Positions 24,801 to 34,984 of a stretch of DNA of 60,000 nucleotides are shown one piece after another. The translations under genes were made by a program, and so were the position numbers. Source of the DNA: Tubiluchus corallicola (lineage: Eukaryota; Priapulida; Priapulimorpha; Priapulimorphida; Tubiluchidae); NCBI GenBank assembly GCA_030141605.1, contig JAQGDQ010000056.1:374001-434000 (forward strand). The letters run 5' to 3'. Each line of letters begins with the position of its first letter. The first letter of the stretch is position 1. The notes below the pieces were generated by a model. The model searched no databases. It had not been told where the DNA came from and saw nothing but the letters and a program-made list of their open reading frames with translations.

Positions 24801-25487
24801 GCAAAGTCATTGCATCTTCCGTTTAATTAAATTGCCCATTTTTTTCAGATAAAATCTAAAACCAAACTGGTGAAAACTGAAATTGTTGGAGGTTTTTATG
24901 TAAAAAGTGATGGCTATTGGAATTGAATTTTGTACTAATATTCCAAATTTAGAAATAAAAATTTTGGTGAAAGTTCTCAACAAAAAGTGATGAATGATAA
25001 CCAAAGAAATGATGAAGTTATTGCATAAACTTGTATATACAGTTTGACAAATTTAGCACCCACTATCGTTACTTTTCTTTTTCTCATTAAAATGTGATTT
25101 CCTAGCAGTCAAGAAGATATTATTTTGCTGTCATTTGAATTCAAAATGCCAAAAAATTTCGCTAAAAAATGTCATTTGATTTTTCATATTTCAGATCCAC
25201 ATTTGCAGGCTGTAGAAATGCTGGATAATTTGCGTAGAAGTTCAATGGCAGCACTGCAGTACATCTGCCAAAAACAGTCGCCCGATGATCACTTTCGAAT
25301 GCATAGTATTATTCTGGCTTTGCCCGTTCTCCGCCACATTGACGTGATGGCAAAACAATATTGGTTCAATGTTAAAAAGGAAGCCAAAACACCAATCAAA
25401 GAGCTATTTGCTGAGATGCTAGATTCCAACCTTAGAATCTCCAACCAAGAGCACGACACACTGTCGACGATAGGAGCGTCGTTATGA
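3745..25487 (+). CDS. ERR: Estrogen-related receptor (ERR, NR3B family), spliced gene model
   Basis: Gene-level entry. Joining 9185-9469, 14273-14389, 18963-19061, 20077-20241, 21034-21176, 22287-22413 and 25195-25487 gives one open frame of about 409 residues ending in TGA. Adding the likely exon 3745-3852 gives about 445, close to vertebrate ERRs (about 420-460). The order is a short N-terminal region, a two-finger C4 DNA-binding domain with the ERR P-box EACKA, the A/T-box [12 protein letters not shown], a short hinge, and a ligand-binding domain with the signature WAKGVPGF...DQ and an AF-2 helix LFAEML. ERRs are orphan nuclear receptors that bind TNAAGGTCA elements as monomers or dimers and control mitochondrial and metabolic genes. 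Family assignment is firm from the DNA-binding domain. The ligand-binding domain is divergent, but its helix 5-9 block can be aligned without gaps to remembered vertebrate ERR gamma. The start codon is not seen. Confidence 0.93.
4520..5695. mobile_element. Foldback-like element: inverted arrays of a 16-bp unit around a GTT-rich core
   Basis: The left arm (about 4520-4770) is a degenerate tandem array with consensus GGAAATTTTGGTACAG, period about 15-17 bp. The right arm (about 5490-5692) is an array with consensus CAGTACCAAAATTTCC, which is the reverse complement of the left unit. The 700-bp centre is almost entirely GTT/ATT/GTC triplets on the plus strand. This architecture (long terminal inverted repeats built of short direct subrepeats) is like Foldback/Galileo transposons of Drosophila. 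No transposase frame and no clear target-site duplication were seen, so mobility is inference. Confidence 0.55.
4820..5460. repeat. GTT-rich trinucleotide repeat tract
   Basis: Long compound low-complexity tract of GTT, ATT, GTC and GCT triplets, purest near 5300-5325. It produces long spurious open frames (Leu/Val/Phe-rich forward, Asn/Ser/Lys-rich reverse) that are repeat artefacts, not genes. Confidence 0.85.
9185..9469 (+). CDS. ERR: ERR exon: N-terminal linker and first zinc finger
   Basis: Acceptor gtttttag at 9177-9184 and donor caag/gtgggt. Enters and leaves in phase 1. The first two-thirds is a Ser/Gly-rich linker, and an in-frame Met at 9304 could serve as an alternative start. The last part encodes the first C4 finger: [14 protein letters not shown] then [14 protein letters not shown], with all four zinc-binding Cys present. 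The P-box is EACKA, the one shared by ERR proteins, which sets recognition of the AGGTCA half-site. The split final codon continues into 14273. Confidence 0.95.
9470..14272. other. ERR intron between the two zinc-finger exons
   Basis: About 4.8 kb of AT-rich sequence with only short non-coding ORFs. It splits the DNA-binding domain between the two fingers, a common position in nuclear receptor genes. A DR1-like nuclear-receptor motif (reverse strand AGGGTCAAAGGTA) lies at about 10565-10577, but one such match is expected by chance at about this frequency. Confidence 0.7.
14273..14389 (+). CDS. ERR: ERR exon: second zinc finger
   Basis: Acceptor tgtttgcag, donor gaag/gtttgt, phase 1 to phase 1. 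Encodes [20 protein letters not shown] and then [19 protein letters not shown]. The four Cys of the second C4 finger are present, together with the [12 protein letters not shown] block that is nearly invariant in ERR proteins and forms the dimer interface and the second DNA-binding helix. Very high similarity to fly and vertebrate ERR makes this the most diagnostic exon of the gene. Confidence 0.97.
14390..18962. other. ERR intron containing a 310-bp satellite array
   Basis: About 4.6 kb. 16418-17954 is a five-copy tandem array listed separately. The rest is AT-rich with nothing recognised. Confidence 0.7.
16418..17954. repeat. Five-copy tandem array of a 310-bp unit (intronic satellite)
   Basis: The landmark tactcgccca recurs at 16701, 17011, 17321, 17631 and 17942, giving periods of 310, 310, 310 and 311 bp. 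The last period is longer by one A in a homopolymer. Copies 2-5 look almost identical, while the first copy is diverged (for example attccgtctgttaacc for atttcgtctgctaacc). No open frame spans the unit and there is no terminal inverted repeat. Near-identity suggests recent amplification or homogenisation. The boundaries are set by loss of similarity at the left end (about 16418) and at acttaaaata on the right. Confidence 0.95.
18963..19061 (+). CDS. ERR: ERR exon: C-terminal extension of the DNA-binding domain and hinge
   Basis: Acceptor tgtgcag, donor atgg/gtatga, phase 1 to phase 1. Encodes [15 protein letters not shown] and a short hydrophilic hinge. The RGGR-K-Y block is the A/T-box extension, which in ERRs contacts the TNA bases 5' of the AGGTCA half-site. 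The hinge is shorter than in vertebrate or fly ERR. Confidence 0.94.
19062..20076. other. ERR intron
   Basis: About 1.0 kb, AT-rich, with canonical gtatga donor and ttatag acceptor. Nothing else seen. The open frame overlapping its 3' end is read-through of the next exon. Confidence 0.8.
20077..20241 (+). CDS. ERR: ERR exon: start of ligand-binding domain (helices 1-3)
   Basis: Acceptor gttatag, donor cccg/gtgagt, phase 1 to phase 1. Encodes [14 protein letters not shown], then [20 protein letters not shown] and GVPG. The SDLADKxLVxIIxWAKxxPG pattern matches helix 1 to helix 3 of ERRs (vertebrate counterpart [20 protein letters not shown]). Helix 3 forms one side of the pocket and the coactivator groove. 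Confidence 0.93.
20242..21033. other. ERR intron
   Basis: About 0.8 kb of AT-rich sequence with canonical ends (gtgagt and gtacag). Nothing else seen. Confidence 0.8.
21034..21176 (+). CDS. ERR: ERR exon: ligand-binding domain signature (helices 4-5)
   Basis: Acceptor tgtacag, donor agag/gttagg, phase 1 to phase 0. Encodes [20 protein letters not shown] and further. DDQMELLQ is the conserved nuclear-receptor LBD signature (DQ..LLQ), contiguous with PGF from the preceding exon. From here through the next exon, the 57 residues from YTSMPY to IALKA align without a gap to the corresponding vertebrate ERR gamma block. Confidence 0.93.
21177..22286. other. ERR intron
   Basis: About 1.1 kb, AT-rich, with canonical ends. 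No gene or repeat recognised. Confidence 0.8.
22287..22413 (+). CDS. ERR: ERR exon: ligand-binding domain helices 7-9
   Basis: Acceptor tcaacag, donor gtg/gtatgt, phase 0 to phase 1. Encodes [17 protein letters not shown], then [19 protein letters not shown]. The REEYxxLKAxxLxNxD block is the conserved helix 8-9 region of ERRs (vertebrate EKEEFVTLKAIALANSD). The Asp is completed across the splice with the last exon. Confidence 0.92.
22758..23112. repeat. Three diverged tandem copies, period roughly 110-160 bp
   Basis: Shared blocks include actataca-g-tctaga, tgtttgggc-attttt and tgtccataagaagaaata, seen at about 22783-22857, 22941-23010 and 23046-23112. Copies are diverged and uneven in length. 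No coding potential. Confidence 0.6.
23641..24386. mobile_element. DNA-transposon remnant with CAGGTG terminal inverted repeats and TA-rich target
   Basis: The left end is tatat/CAGGTGCCTCAGAAAAATACG. The right end reversed is tatat/CAGGTGGCACAAAAAAGTGCC. The imperfect inverted ends and symmetric TA flanks fit a Tc1/mariner-type element or a MITE derived from one. The interior has a 116-codon reverse-strand open frame with no recognisable transposase motif, so it is non-autonomous or decayed. Confidence 0.6.
25195..25487 (+). CDS. ERR: ERR terminal exon: helices 10-12, AF-2 and stop
   Basis: Acceptor atatttcag, with the phase-1 codon completed to Asp. Encodes [11 protein letters not shown], then [15 protein letters not shown] (helix 10/11 pattern LPxLRxxxxxA) and [16 protein letters not shown], stop TGA at 25485-25487. 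LFAEML (25404-25421) fits the AF-2 helix 12 consensus (hydrophobic pair, x, Glu, hydrophobic pair) that binds coactivator LxxLL motifs. About 20 residues follow helix 12, longer than the few in vertebrate ERRs. Confidence 0.94.
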
Positions 25488-25497
25488 AACAATCCAA

Positions 25498-25603
25498 AAT
25501 AAAATGTCACGTAACAGTGACTAGTAACTTTACTTTATAGGCAGAGTTGAAAACTGGTCTAACTTAAGTGGTTGTTCCCAACTCTGTCATAAACTTTAAT
25601 AAA
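25498..25603 (+). promoter_or_regulatory. Candidate polyadenylation signals of ERR
   Basis: AATAAA occurs at 25498-25503, only 11 bases after the stop, and again at 25598-25603, which is the more plausible proximal signal. Other AATAAA copies follow in the AT-rich downstream DNA, so a long 3' UTR is equally possible. Confidence 0.45.
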
Positions 25604-28600
25604 AGTGAACTTTTAGATTTAAAGGATAAAATGTAATGAGAATGTTCTACCACATTAAGTGGTGTGTGGTAAAATGTAGTGCAACAGATTGCTTTTTATG
25701 GTGCATGTGGATTGATACTCAGAATGGATGTGTGCCATTACCGATGTACCAGCATTTGGTGAGTGTTAACAATGATTATAACTAACTGCGTGCTTAATGA
25801 AGAATCAGGGTAAGTGGAACAATACACAGAAAAGGCGTGTTCTGGAGAGAGAGGGAGAGGCAATCCCTTCATTTGATGTTGAAGAAATGTATCACTGAGA
25901 CGCAAAGATGTTGCAATTGTCAAAACTGATTGCATAAATTGCATAATTTTTAAACGTGGATTAGTGTAAAAAATATATTAAGGGTTTGACTACACAAGTG
26001 TGGTCAAACTAGAGCATCTGTCTGTGTGTACTCAGATTTTTACATGTGTCAATACATGCCGTACTGAAAACATTTGTTATATGAATAATAGCCGTTGTGT
26101 TTGTTATTTTATTGTCAGTCTATTTTAGGTGGTATTGATGAACAAAAATGTTGTATAGTGTACATAGATATAAATAGTATATACGTCATACCTGTATAGT
26201 GAACAAAAATTAAAAAATGTCAGTCTTATAAATAAGTGTGCAAGTATGTGTGCAGATAGCATGAAATACTATTTTTTGCTTTCAACTAGATAATGCAGTC
26301 ATTCTAGTATTAGAGTACATATATTTAGAGTGATAAATTATAAAATCTGAGATATTCATTTACTAAAATGACAATTTGCATCACTTGTGTAAGCGTTGTG
26401 TTGCCGTAGATCACCATTTCTTTCGGCATCCTGACAGTGTAATGTGATGCATTGATTCTGAAGGACCCAAGATTAAAAAAACTCGAAGCATGATCATTTT
26501 TAGTTGTTACTTGTGACAGTTTATACAGCTAGCAATTGGCCGATTCTTTAAAAAAGACAATGGAAGCAAAAGTTGTTAACGTGATAATGTTCTAAATTGG
26601 CAGAAGTCTGCACTGCTGGACATAAAATGTATTTTCCCACATGAACTGGGTGCCCATAGATAGCCTGCACACATGATTCATAATATTTATTTGGCTTGCA
26701 AGTTAAGAGAATTAGAAAAGTGGCAGAAAACGTCTTTAACAGACACTCACAAAATTTGTACAACTACTAAATATTTTTAATTACAATAAATGTGTACGGA
26801 AAAGTACCTGGGTAACCTCATTACAATTGTTAATAATGTTTTCTGCTACTTTTTCTTATGCCTTTATTATTTTAGAATTAGTTTGCTGAGTAAGTGTCAC
26901 TTGAGCCACAATCTTTCTTTGGTGCGAGTCTTTACTGCATTAATGTGTGTGCCAACGAAAAGTTTATTTGAACTAGTGAAAGTTGTCCCAATTTTTTCTG
27001 TGAATTATATTTTTTATTCAAATAAATCATGTCATCCTTGTTTGATCCGTTTATTTGTAGTTTATTCACATTTACCAGTTTTATTATGTAAAATAATCTA
27101 CTTGGTTGATAAATTATGATTAATAATTTGATTAATTTATGAATTAGTACAAAGTTCTTGTGCAAGAATACTGTGAAGGTATATTCTGTTTTTAAAATAA
27201 CAATAATAGTGATAATAAATGGATAATTGTTAAAATGAATGATTGACTTTTATTATTTATGAAAACATAAAATGTGAATGCTTTAATAGCCTAATTTCAG
27301 AAATGGCATATTATACATATGCTTAATTTATATACTGCTGGAAGAACTATACCATTTGCATACATGGTTGATGTATGACTACTGCTTTGGTCTTTGTCAG
27401 TAATAAATTTATGTAAGTGACCAAAACTAAATAAATTAATAAATTTACGCACTTTATTTTCTGCTTAAAGAATACTTATGTCGCGTGTTATAGGTGACAT
27501 TTTTTAAATAGTCGTCTTTCGTTGGCTACAAGATTTTATACTGTTAATGAATTTAGATGACGCATCTCTCAAGTTAGCATTGTTCAGTTAACAATGTTGA
27601 ATTTAGCTTAAGCATAATAAAAAAAAAACTAGTGTAGAACATCCATGTTTTAAACTTGACATTACATTGGTGAAATGTAATTCTTCAAGACTCAATCTTT
27701 TGTAGCTGGGTCGTGCATTGACAAAAAATAAATTTGTGTCATTAGTTAGCAAAATAATTTTTTGCAGCCTGAGCCTTATTTGGATATGTTAAATAATTCT
27801 TAGAAAAATCTCTCATTTTTATGACCTGTCTCAGTTGTGACTTGATAAGTTTTTAAAGTGTGTTTCATCATGCATAAGCTGTTTGATAATATAATTACCA
27901 GAAACTGGTGTAGAAACGCCGCTGCAGTATTCTAATGTGTATTATAGTTACGCTTATTGTTAATTATCAGAAATGAAAAATTAATATCTGTTGTTTTAGG
28001 CATATAAAAACTTATATTAGCCATATACTTTCTTCCCACAAATTTACTGTTATATTATTAGTCAAATTAAAATATAATTACTATTTTGTAATTATATTTT
28101 ATTGTTTGTTGTCTTAAGCCTTAGGTCTGTTGTTTTAGATGCCCAAAAGCTTTCACAGTAGATGCTGATGTTTGATGATGACTGTTGTGCAGCCTTGGCA
28201 GCCTTATTTATGCTTTGCTCACATGTTGTGATTGCATTTACGTACATGAATAAATATGTCACTCTTATGTAAAATCGGGTTTTTCATGTTTTTTTTATAG
28301 GACTGCAAATGTCATACGCATGCATAACTCCGTTTATAAATTAATAAGAAAATAGCCATAAATTGCATTTTAGCATTAATAAGTTATGTTTCCTAATGAA
28401 ACTTAAGTGGAACTTGGCATCAAAACTGGCCATATTAATGTAAAAAGGCATACAAACTATTACAAATTCGAGTGTTCTTGGAGTAGTCAAATTACACAAA
28501 TACACATACATCTTGAACACAACATATACCAGACTCCAGTCCAAAGCACTAATAGATTTAACTCCACTTGTGCCCTTATACGGAGTTCAGCGGGACTTGA

Positions 28601-28744
28601 CATTCCATTGTGAACATTTTTTGTTTATAAAAGCAAGGAAATTGGCAACACCGATATATGATCACAGAAATTACTGCAAGGTTCTAATCTTTTTTTGTGA
28701 ATACAATTTATATTCCGTTTGTAACAAACGTTCACATTGCGAAT

Positions 28745-28748
28745 AAAA
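28745..28748 (-). terminator. RNA polymerase III terminator of tRNA-Gln
   Basis: Run of four T on the minus strand two bases past the discriminator base. Confidence 0.8.
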
Positions 28749-28750
28749 TA

Positions 28751-28822
28751 AGGTCCCACCGAGATTCGAACTCGGATCGCAGGATTCAGAGTCCTGAGTG
28801 CTAACCATTACACCATGGAACC
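28751..28822 (-). tRNA. tRNA-Gln(CUG): tRNA-Gln (anticodon CUG)
   Basis: The reverse complement starts GGTTCCATGGTGTAATGGTT and folds as a full cloverleaf. The 7-bp acceptor GGTTCCA/TGGGACC has one U-G pair. The anticodon stem CAGGA/TCCTG has loop CTCTGAA (anticodon bases at 28789-28787). The T arm CCGAG-TTCGAAT-CTCGG is perfect, and the discriminator is U, as usual for eukaryotic tRNA-Gln. Internal A and B boxes are intact. A TTTT pol III terminator lies just downstream on the minus strand (28748-28745). There is no intron. It decodes CAG. Confidence 0.97.
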
Positions 28823-29480
28823 TCACACGTCAAATCTTATTTCACGAGTCGTTTTCTTTGTGCGTGAGCGTGCACATGCGTATAACTAGAGAGAATACGT
28901 TAACCGGAATGCAGCCGATATCACTATTATATTCGCGTTCTCGGGAGAGGTGCTGGCAAATTGTAGCGGGCGTTATTTTTCCTGCAGAAGCGTTAACACA
29001 CTGTAAAGTACTCCTGCATACAGTTGTTGCGCTCTAGCTGCAGGTTATAATCATTTTAAGAGCAACAGATAAGAAAAAATTTGATCAGGACGGGGTCTAT
29101 AGCATTAATTTTATGTGGCAGCTTGACAGTTGAAAGAAGTAGATAGACAATTATATAATATTATGTTGTAAAACAAGTAATCAAGCTTTCACAGAGCAGT
29201 AAGGTATAAGGAAAATGTCACCGACGCATTGGCGTTTTGGAGATTGGGACCTTTTGGCCTTTTTCACAGGTGACCCCTTTTTGGGAGGTTACCAAAAATT
29301 CTGAACTTATATTTAAGCATGTCATCTATTCATCTTAGTGTGTATTTACAACTTAAGTACGAAAGATCATGTCAACAAAATGATTTAAATAATTTTGAGT
29401 AGCGGATATTACATTCTCTGATCTAATTATCTAAAGCCTGGTAGCACAGGCTGCTGAAAATGATTTAAAATCAACACAAT

Positions 29481-29504
29481 GTCTATATATATATATATAT
29501 AGAC
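29481..29504. repeat. (TA)n palindromic microsatellite
   Basis: Run of TA dinucleotides bounded by gtc and gac, making a short perfect palindrome. Confidence 0.85.
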
Positions 29505-31145
29505 GTATAAAGTAACATATGTTTTGAGTACTCTCGTTAAATATAGGAACATGAACAGCTGAATATATCCTGCAGTTTTTAGTTAAACCTAAATAAAATA
29601 GGTCTCAAACTCCCGTGCCTCAAAGTTTTTGACCGTAGAGGTTTTCTGTTCTTTCATGGTGATAGGGGCTTTTTGGGCGCAAGTCCGCCCCCGGCCAAGG
29701 AAAACAGGCGCTTCTCTGGAGTTGTTTCTCTACTTTATGCCACGATAGTAATGTTCAGAATTCAGATTCAATAATTTGGAAAATTTCATCGAAACTACTC
29801 GGATTCATACGATAATAGGCCTAACCACGAACTTATTCTTTGTCGATGAAAATGTTAGTACTGCTGCCTCGTTGGCCTTACTGTCACCTCACTACTAGTC
29901 ACCAAAACACTATTAGTGCACTACTTGCAAAACTTTCCTGTTAGCCATTCTACAACTACATAGGGTCCGTGAATTATAGAAGAATTGCCGTCACGTTCAA
30001 CTGAACCTGCTGCATGATTTTTATTTCCTTTTGTGCGTTAATAGGAAAAAAATACCGTGAACAGAGAAAGTTGATGTTGCATTAAGCTTTACCTTGTGGC
30101 TGACTTTCAGCTAAATAAGATTGCATTGTACCATAGGCAAAGTAGCTGCGGATTGCGGACCTATATTTTAACTGCTAATTAAGTCCTATAATTTGTAGAG
30201 TATTAAAAAACCTTGTAAACCTTTCTTTTTTCACTGACTGTGATGACATGGATGATTGCTGCCTTATTACAGGCAATTATTATCCTTACAAAAGAGGTAA
30301 TTTTATAATGCAAATCTCAAATGCATTGCAATTTTTAAAACCAACTAGTCATTTGATAATTCGCCCAGCATTCAATTACATAGGCAAATTACTTGTTCAC
30401 CAGCAATTTTCCACTTTCAAGTTTAAGCTTTATTTCGTAGATTTATACCACTATTTATAGGCCTAATAGCTTCGTGCTTATACAATTAAATTAATTTCGT
30501 TTGCGTATTACATTTCAATAAGATAATGATCCTAGTTTGCGTACTCTATAGACTCGGTAAACACTCGCAAACTATTCGAATGTTTATCTAAAATATTGAG
30601 GCCTCGAACGGACAGAACCTGTGGATGATAAACAATCACTAGGCACGCATGGTCACTACTAACTACATGACGCATTGTATATATTCATACGTAACCCGTA
30701 CCAGAGTGCAAGCAAAACTGAAATGGCAGTAAAGTGTGTTAACTAAATTTTTATATGCACAAACATTTACATGTTTAAAACAAGAGAAAATTAATTCTTA
30801 ACTAATAGGCCTAATCAGGGAAGGCCTATATTAAGTAAATTGGAGCTTTGGCTTATAAAAAAATAATATAATTTATAATCGCGTTCATTCATTCACAAAT
30901 CCATAGTTTAGACGAAAAGTTTAGACTTGGAACATTAAAATTTGAATCCTGGTTGACTTACAATTTTTCAGAGCTTTCTTCTTTCTAAATTTAGCTATTG
31001 AGTATTGATGATCCCAATTAATACAATTATATGACAGACAAATAGTTCTACTAATAAAGAAAGAATGACCAAGGCACATTACTTTAGGCCTTCAATTTAT
31101 TTCAGTACTAAGTAACATAATAAAGTATATCTTTGTAACTTATAA

Positions 31146-31222
31146 GACTGATGATGATGATGATGATAAAAGAAGAAGAAGAAGAAAAAGAAGAACAAGA
31201 ACAACAACAATAACAATAATGT
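31146..31222. repeat. Compound GAT/GAA/CAA trinucleotide tract
   Basis: (GAT)n followed by (AAG)n and (AAC/AAT)n. Confidence 0.85.
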
Positions 31223-32187
31223 TCAGACGTAGAGTTTTGATTTCTCTGTCTCTATATGAAGTGATTATTTGAAGTACTTGTAAGGCACATATGCAATTTC
31301 ACATGCATTTAGGTCTATTATCATACACGCAGAGCTAACGAAATTAGTAAACTCTGTAAACCTGTATTAGGTAGCTTTAGCTGCACGTTTGGACGATTAT
31401 ATAATTACAGGTATGAATGAAATAGGCCAGCTGTAGGTTTTTTATGGCGAGTAATTAGTGCGCAAAGCGAAACACATATACTAAAATGACTTAATTAGGA
31501 ATTTTATGAACATAATTTTTTGTAAGGTGCGTTTACAGCCGCCGAAAAGCGGTATTAGTATTAATAAAATTTACTTGTCTTAATTACTGAGCGCAATTCT
31601 TATTGTAATTTTAAGAGAAAAATACGAACACTACCTCAAGACGTGTTCTGTGAACAAAATCGATAAAAACTTGCATGTGCACATAAACAAGGGACACTTT
31701 TTAACTCAAAGGTTTTAAATGTTAATTTAGGCTAATAACACGTGCCAATTTTAAATGCCAAGATGCTTGTTAAGTAGTTACGTAAACACATTTACAAAGC
31801 AACTTTTTAACATGTTAAAGTTTAACATGATCACATAAATAAAGGAAAACAATCAGCTGCAAACAGTCTCTAAAATTGGAAGAGGTTAAAATAAGCGAAA
31901 GGTACAAGCAATAATTATTGACACTAAATGGTGAGTGACAAGGTGTCTAATCACTCTCTATCGTGGCTGAAGGCGTCTAAAATTGGTTGAAATATTAAGT
32001 TTAAGAAAACAGGTTAGACTGTTCTTACAAAAATTTAAATTATAGTGAATTTTTATGAGCTGACATAACAAAAAAAAATAATGTCCAGAAAACAATTAGT
32101 TGTTACGATGGTTAGGTCAGACAAAAAATACTAAACCATATTAAAATTGTTTGCTTTGTAATGGTTAATACTACTACTACTACTAGA

Positions 32188-32209
32188 GCAGACACAGACA
32201 CAGACACAC

Positions 32210-32275
<66 letters not shown>

Positions 32276-32282
32276 CACACAC
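32188..32282. repeat. Compound CA / GCAC microsatellite
   Basis: ACACAG units, then (CA)n, then (GCAC)n and (CA)n again. The open frame translated through it (Thr/His repeats) is an artefact. Confidence 0.95.
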
Positions 32283-32317
32283 TTTAATAGCGTCTTTAAA
32301 ATTTACTCACTCACAAA

Positions 32318-32531
32318 CAAGTTTAGTCAGCGGTGACATTGTCGAAACCACGCAGGTGATATGAATGCTATTTTACAATTATTATATAGCCTATTAGTAC
32401 ACATTATCACATCTACTATTATATGAGGAAGCTACTTAACGGTAGCTAGAATGCACCACGGATTTAATAATTGTAAAATAGCATTCATATCACCTGCGTG
32501 GTTTCGACAATGCCACCATTGACTAAACTTG
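32318..32531. mobile_element. Foldback MITE-like hairpin with 68-bp arms
   Basis: Arms at 32318-32385 and 32464-32531 are reverse complements with about three mismatches. Both contain tcgaaaccacgcaggtgat or its complement. They are separated by a 78-bp spacer. The left end abuts the CA microsatellite region. No coding content. Confidence 0.85.
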
Positions 32532-33560
32532 CTCGGTCCACATCAGTTCGTTACGTTACGCGGCACAATAGAGGAACCGGAAAATGCCATGCAACCAACT
32601 GGGGGAGGGGGGGTCCACCACGCAATGGCCATGAGGCACTCTAGTTGCTCTGGTGTCTCAAAACTTACTGACAAACATCACAGTAAACATGTGTGCAGGT
32701 TTTGACAGAAAGCCCTGAAATATGCAGTGAATCCGCTGTATTTGCCAATTCGCCATCTTAAACATGTTGCTTTTGTTTAAAAAGTCTATCTGTTTAAAAA
32801 AGAATTAGGCAAAATTTAACATTCCTCACACAAGAAGCGCCTTGTCTGTATTTGTTTGCCAAGAGGAGCAAAAATTCTGTCATGTACAACGCGTGAATGA
32901 TTCGCAATTAGTGTGTTGTAGAAAAATACAGAGACGTTTTGTGCAGTTCTCTTAACCACGATAAGATGATAATAACTGAGTATAAATCTCAAGTATGAAT
33001 GCACTGCTTCAGATTAATTTCAAGTTTGCACGCCCACGTAATTTGCTTTCGTTTGTTGTGTAGCAGGTCGAAAAAATGGGGCATTTTATTACAAAATGAA
33101 TGACATAAAAAAATCAGTTATTGCAATATCAGAAAAGTGAAACTGAACTCGAGTAAGCTGCTCGGGCCCAGGCGACTACGCTGCATGGACTTAAGATAAT
33201 AAGATGAGCAAAACAAACGTAATACATCACAAGCTCTGACACTAAAACATGCGTAGAGAATTACGTATAAGAAATGTAAATAAAAGATTGGGGCTAATTA
33301 CTGGTGAGCGGTGACCTGTCAAGTGATGGGTACATTGCATGCAATTCAACGCTGAAACAATTAAACACGCACCTGCTGTAAACTAAAAGTAGTGAGACAG
33401 CGATTTGTGACAAACATGCATTATTTATTTATACAATTTATTCGTACTCTTATACGGTATAACAAATCTCAAAAAAGAACAACACGTAATAAGAATTTCG
33501 ATATAAATTAGTTCAAGCTGCACATACTAAAGGAAAAAAGATTTGTTAATTTGTTAAAGC

Positions 33561-33848
33561 AGAGTAAAAAATAATAACAAGAAAAACACAACAGTTGCAA
33601 CATGAATTATGATTTCTCAGTTAAGGTCCTGATCTTCACTATCCTACTTAGAAAGACAATTTTTTGCAGTCACTATAACAAAACACAAGGGAAAATTTCT
33701 CTCAAAACGGGTCAGAGTAAAAAATATAAAAACATAACAGTTGCAGCATGAATTATGAATTCTCCCTGATCTTCATTATCCTACTTAGACAGACAATTTT
33801 TTGCAGTCACTATAACAAAACACGAGGGAAAATTTCTCTCAAAATGGG
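33561..33848. repeat. Two-copy tandem duplication, about 150-bp unit
   Basis: The unit beginning agagtaaaaaat at 33561 recurs at 33714. The shared core reads cagtcactataacaaaacac and extends to ctctcaaaa. Copies differ by several substitutions and a short deletion. Confidence 0.9.
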
Positions 33849-34952
33849 AGACCAATTGCACAGACCTATGTTCTTTATTTAATCAAACACCTCTCTTGTG
33901 CCGAAGTGCACTTACTTCAACTATGTATAGTTTTTAACCGATAGGCCTACCTGTCAGGCTCAAAGCGTAAGGTCTAAATACGAACGAATGAATTTATTTG
34001 CATTGAAATTTAAAATACATTAAAAAACAATTTATTCATCATAAAGAAGTACAATCTAAACAAATGTGTTTTAAGATGTCCTTTAAAAGAATCTAACGAT
34101 TTTGCAGAGCGTACAACAAAAGGTAAGCCTATTACAGAGACGTGGGCACAGACAAAAAAAAGGTTTTTCACGTCTCACCATATAATACTGCATTTGGAAC
34201 TGGCTGGTACATGTATAAATGAACTAATTTGTTCATTAGCGTTATAACGAGTAACTGCTACAGACACTCGATCAGATACAAAAAATACAGCTTTTCACAC
34301 ATATACAAGCTTTACAAACTTGTTTTATAAATAGCGTGACAAAATTCAATGGAAATCGCGCTAACATACCCTGTATTTTTAATCCACTGTAGATCTGGCT
34401 GGACACCTGTTTTAGTCCTAAATTCATAATAAAATGCGTATAGTGCTTACTCAAGATGCATTACATTTTGTGTGCCGTTTACCGTATACCGCTATAATAG
34501 CATAAACGTTTTCTTAGGCTTAATTTTATCATTCTTTTCATTCTCATAATTCTCTCTGAAAAGCCTTATACAATTTGCGGCGGTACATTTATTGCATTAG
34601 TGTTATTAATAATTAACGAACCGAATAGTATCCAATTTTCCCCACCTTATGAGTACAATCAAACTCTTCATTGCCTGTTATTATCCACTTTGTTTTCAAT
34701 AACGTCTTAACCAAATTATTGTCATGCTCACTGCAATTAATCTAAAACTAAAATAAGCCTTTTGATATGAAATATTGAACTATACAATTATTGCTGAAGT
34801 GATCTCATACCAAGGTTACGCATACTTTCGTTTGCAAAAAAACTGGACATGTTCTAGAGCGGTGGGCATAATGTAATTTACCATCCTCACACTTGGAGAA
34901 GAAACAATAATTAGAGATTTATCAGAGTGTAGGTCAGGTGTGGAAAGGTGGG

Positions 34953-34958
34953 TATATA
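34953..34958 (+). promoter_or_regulatory. TATA box of the glycine-rich secreted protein gene
   Basis: TATATA in the context ggtatatagag, about 30 bases upstream of a likely transcription start near 34983-34988. It precedes a short exon ending in a strong donor. Confidence 0.6.
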
Positions 34959-34984
34959 GAGCAGGTAACAGAGGGGAACTCCAC

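Larger units (their letters stand above)
22414..25194. other. Last ERR intron, repeat-rich
   Basis: About 2.8 kb. It contains diverged tandem copies at 22758-23112 and a TIR-bounded DNA-transposon remnant at 23641-24386, both listed separately. Nothing else recognised. Confidence 0.75.
25488..28750. other. ERR 3' UTR and intergenic region
   Basis: AT-rich sequence without recognisable genes on either strand. It may include a long ERR 3' UTR. Short open frames here have no family resemblance. Confidence 0.6.
28823..34950. other. Intergenic region with repeats
   Basis: About 6 kb without recognisable coding sequence. Features include a TA repeat (29481-29504), a GAT/GAA/CAA triplet tract (31146-31222), a CA/CG microsatellite (32188-32282), a 68-bp-arm hairpin (32318-32531) and a two-copy tandem duplication (33561-33848). 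A short GC-rich patch at 32560-32650 has no identifiable product. Confidence 0.6.

Noticed and set aside
29220-29300. Weak similarity between 29240-29300 (reverse) and 57363-57400 (ggtcacc..aaaagg.ccaa)
   Set aside because: Only short shared blocks. Not enough to call a repeat family from this window alone.
32161-32364. 67-codon ORF with Thr/His repeats
   Set aside because: Microsatellite artefact (CA/GCAC repeat).
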